Source: Thermoplasmatota archaeon (GTDB taxonomy: Archaea > Thermoplasmatota > E2 > DHVEG-1). Taken from it: a stretch of DNA of 8,335 nt. Location: contig JAUWIE010000100.1 in NCBI GenBank assembly GCA_030605515.1, positions 1 through 8,335 of the forward strand, written 5' to 3'. The translations under genes were made by a program, and so were the position numbers. The notes beneath the pieces are model-generated. The model was given only the letters and a program-made list of their open reading frames with translations, was not told where the DNA came from and made no database searches. Shown one piece after another: positions 6,699 through 8,335 of this stretch; the first letter of the stretch is position 1; each line of letters begins with the position of its first letter.

Positions 6699-7270
6699 TC
6701 TTTTATACCTCGAAACAATGTTGTTTCAACTTGAATATCCTTACCACAAGCAGGACAAGTACAAACAATTTTATTATCAACTTCTCTTGTCTCTTGAAGT
6801 CTTTTACCACATTCACAAACAAACCCTTTTAATTGTGCAGGATTACCATAGACAAGACCAAAATCGGGAACATCTTTAGTGACAACAGAACCTGCGCCAA
6901 TTAGAGCATATTTTCCTATTTTAATACCGGCTACTATTGTTGAATTAGCACCAATTGATGCACCATTATGTACAATTGTTTCAACTAGTCTGTCATCATC
7001 CCAAATATATGCTCGTGGGTAGCTGTCATTTGTAAAACAGACATGTGGTCCTATAAAAACATCACTACCAATTTTTACACCCTGATAGATACTAGTAAAA
7101 TTCTGTATTTTGCAGTTATTTCCTACTTCAACATTTGTATCAATGTAGACTCCTTTTCCAATGTTACAATTTTTTCCAATTTTAGCTCCTTTTCGAATAT
7201 GTACAAAATGCCATATACTAGTCCCTTCTCCAATCTCTGCTTCTTCAACATATGCTGACTCATGGATCAT
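6695..7270 (-). CDS. wbpD: UDP-3-amino-GlcNAcA N-acetyltransferase, left-handed beta-helix, with zinc ribbon tail (WbpD-like)
   Basis: The 191-residue protein is built from hexapeptide repeats (I-G-x-x-x-x) from residue 8 to about 148, which fold as a left-handed beta-helix trimer. It matches the WbpD/WlbB group, which acetylates the 3-amino group of UDP-2-acetamido-3-amino-2,3-dideoxyglucuronate with acetyl-CoA. The segment VCFTNDSYPRA carries N81, at the place of the active-site asparagine of WlbB. GAGSVVTKDVP and YGNPAQLKG near 125-149 are typical of the CoA-binding end. Residues 152-176 add C152-x-C154 and C172-P-x-C175, a predicted zinc ribbon of a kind also found on some homologues; C170 is an extra cysteine. 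The gene overlaps both neighbours by ATGA and has GAGGT at 7280-7284, nine bases before the ATG. Function follows from family and operon and is highly likely. Confidence 0.92.
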   Translation of the reverse strand: MIHESAYVEEAEIGEGTSIWHFVHIRKGAKIGKNCNIGKGVYIDTNVEVGNNCKIQNFTSIYQGVKIGSDVFIGPHVCFTNDSYPRAYIWDDDRLVETIVHNGASIGANSTIVAGIKIGKYALIGAGSVVTKDVPDFGLVYGNPAQLKGFVCECGKRLQETREVDNKIVCTCPACGKDIQVETTLFRGIKE

Positions 7271-8250
7271 ATTATTTTTACCTCTTCACCTTTATTATAC
7301 GAATCTGTTGCTGCCTTTGCGATTTTCAAAGATGTTAGTCCATCTTGTCCTGTTACTAAAGGATCCTTATTTTTTATAATTGCGTTAGCAAAATCTTCGA
7401 TTTCGTTTCTTAAGGGTTCTTTTTTCTCCAATGCAACTTTATTTATATTATATTGAATTGGGACTCTAAATAAATCTGATTCATCAATCTGTTCAAATGA
7501 GGATGAGGAAATAGTAACAGATTGGTTAACATAATCAGCTTCAACAAAGTTTTCCGAACAAGTCAGAAATAATTTCCTTATTTTCATTGGTGTAAGCCAA
7601 TTAACTTCAATGATTCCACATACATCATTTTCAAAATTAAGCACAATATTAGCATGATCCTCGTAATCGATATCTTTATTAAATCTTCCAGCTCTTGTAT
7701 AAACAGATTTTATTTCTCCGGCTAAGAAATGCATAATATCAATATCATGTATTCCTAAATCCATCATTACACCAACATCCTTTATTCTCCCAGGTAAATT
7801 GCTAACTCTTTTCGATGTGAGTGTAATTAACTCACCAAACTTTTTATTATCTAAATTATCTTTAATGAATTTAACAACTGGGTTATGTCTCTCAATATGT
7901 CCTACAGCTAAAATCAAATCTTCCATTTCTGCTTTTTTTAATAGTTCTTTTGCATTTTCAACCGTGTCACAAACTGGTTTTTCGACTAAGATATGTTTAC
8001 CTGAGTTTAACAAATCAAGGGCTATTTTAAAATGAGTAACGGTAGGTGTTGCAATAATAGCAGCATCTATCTCCTGTAGCATTTCTTTATAATCAAAAAC
8101 TGCTTTCGTGTCAAATTTCTCAGCAAGTCTATTTGTTATATCTTTATCAATATCAAATATTCCAACTAATTCAGTATTTTCTATTTCTGAGCAAACTCGG
8201 ACATGGTTTTTTCCCATAGAGCCAAGGCCAATTACTCCAATTTTCAACAT
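7267..8250 (-). CDS. wbpB: UDP-GlcNAcA 3-dehydrogenase, Gfo/Idh/MocA family, WbpB-like
   Basis: With the start chosen here the protein has 327 residues, normal for the family. LKIGVIGLGSMGKNH at residues 2-16 is the NAD-binding Rossmann motif, followed by AAIIATPTVTH near 63, EKP at 90-92 with the conserved lysine, and DLGIHDID at 164-171, the family's D-x-G-x-H active-site segment. WbpB oxidises the C3 hydroxyl of UDP-GlcNAcA and needs 2-oxoglutarate to recycle its tightly bound NAD; WbpE then aminates the ketone. An in-frame ATG 15 codons upstream (8295) would add MYTETHKYKMYIPIQ. I reject it because the Rossmann strand normally begins at the N-terminus and a TATA-like element sits about 25 bases before 8250, pointing to a leaderless start. 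It is the first gene of the operon and overlaps the acetyltransferase by ATGA. Confidence 0.9.
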   Translation of the reverse strand: MLKIGVIGLGSMGKNHVRVCSEIENTELVGIFDIDKDITNRLAEKFDTKAVFDYKEMLQEIDAAIIATPTVTHFKIALDLLNSGKHILVEKPVCDTVENAKELLKKAEMEDLILAVGHIERHNPVVKFIKDNLDNKKFGELITLTSKRVSNLPGRIKDVGVMMDLGIHDIDIMHFLAGEIKSVYTRAGRFNKDIDYEDHANIVLNFENDVCGIIEVNWLTPMKIRKLFLTCSENFVEADYVNQSVTISSSSFEQIDESDLFRVPIQYNINKVALEKKEPLRNEIEDFANAIIKNKDPLVTGQDGLTSLKIAKAATDSYNKGEEVKII

Positions 8251-8267
8251 TTGAATAGGGATATACA

Positions 8268-8279
8268 TCTTATACTTAT
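8268..8279 (-). promoter_or_regulatory. TATA-like element of the wbpB-wbpD-wbpE operon
   Basis: The minus strand reads ATAAGTATAAGA centred about 24 bases before the ATG at 8250. No ribosome binding site is present (the ten bases before the ATG are CCCTATTCAA). This supports both the 8250 start and a leaderless transcript. Confidence 0.5.
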
Positions 8280-8308
8280 GAGTTTCGGTATACAATTAAG
8301 GAGAATGT

Positions 8309-8334
8309 GTGTAACCCAAAGACATGTGTCACCC
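8309..8334 (+). repeat. Imperfect direct repeat GTGTAACCC / GTGTCACCC upstream of the operon
   Basis: GTGTAACCC at 8309-8317 and GTGTCACCC at 8326-8334 differ at one of nine bases and start 17 bases apart. They lie about 30-55 bases upstream of the TATA-like element of the minus-strand operon and reach the window edge, so more copies may follow. Their role is unknown. Confidence 0.3.
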
Positions 8335-8335
8335 C

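Noticed and set aside
6331..6879. 182-codon plus-strand ORF opposite the aminotransferase and acetyltransferase genes
   Set aside because: It is antisense to two genes with clear catalytic motifs and has a low-complexity, serine-rich composition. It is a shadow ORF.
8251..8295. Upstream in-frame ATG at 8295 adding 15 residues to the WbpB-like protein
   Set aside because: The Rossmann motif normally starts at the N-terminus, the extra residues look unlike the family, and the TATA-like element at 8268-8279 would lie inside the coding region. The shorter start is better.
8305..8335. Plus-strand ATG at 8305 after AAGGAG, a possible divergent gene beginning MCVTQRHVSP
   Set aside because: Only ten codons are visible and the AAGGAG is one base from the ATG, too close to act as a normal ribosome binding site. 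It cannot be supported without the next bases.
1..8335. CRISPR array, tRNA or rRNA genes, insertion sequence ends, attachment sites
   Set aside because: I saw no regularly spaced repeats, tRNA-like cloverleaf ends, transposase motifs or matching terminal inverted repeats anywhere in the window.

Overview
The window looks archaeal. It is low in G+C. The first genes of three transcription units (starts at 2400, 4276 and 8250) have no Shine-Dalgarno sequence but carry a TATA-like element about 20-30 bases before the ATG, the pattern of leaderless archaeal transcripts. Genes inside operons instead carry GGTGG, AGGTGA or GAGGT motifs just before the ATG. I cannot name the lineage; a mesophilic methanogen, a member of Nitrososphaeria or a relative are all possible.

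Layout. (1) Bases 1-2181, minus strand: a tightly packed unit read from right to left, consisting of a degenerate amidohydrolase-2 family protein, a complete [4Fe-4S] adenylylsulfate (APS) reductase, a small SAM-dependent methyltransferase and the start of a probable GNAT acyltransferase cut by the window edge. (2) 2182-2399: a divergent promoter region. (3) 2400-4004, plus: a polytopic oligosaccharide flippase (Wzx/PST type). (4) 4005-4275: a gap with a T-rich possible terminator, a 44-codon minus-strand ORF of unknown status, an inverted repeat and the promoter of the next gene. (5) 4276-5631, plus: a UDP-HexNAc 6-dehydrogenase (WbpA-like). (6) 5628-8250, minus: a three-gene operon of WbpB-like oxidoreductase, WbpD-like acetyltransferase and WbpE-like aminotransferase, joined by ATGA overlaps. 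(7) 8251-8335: its promoter and the window edge.

Together the WbpA, WbpB, WbpE and WbpD homologues make up the known route from UDP-GlcNAc to UDP-2,3-diacetamido-2,3-dideoxyglucuronate, a sugar known from archaeal N-glycans (Methanococcus) and bacterial O-antigens. The flippase would move the finished lipid-linked glycan across the membrane. No glycosyltransferase, oligosaccharyltransferase or WbpI-type 2-epimerase lies in the window, so the region is probably one part of a larger surface-glycan locus. The APS reductase next to glycan genes is the least expected element: it makes sulfite, which could feed a sulfonated sugar, but nothing in the window proves this.
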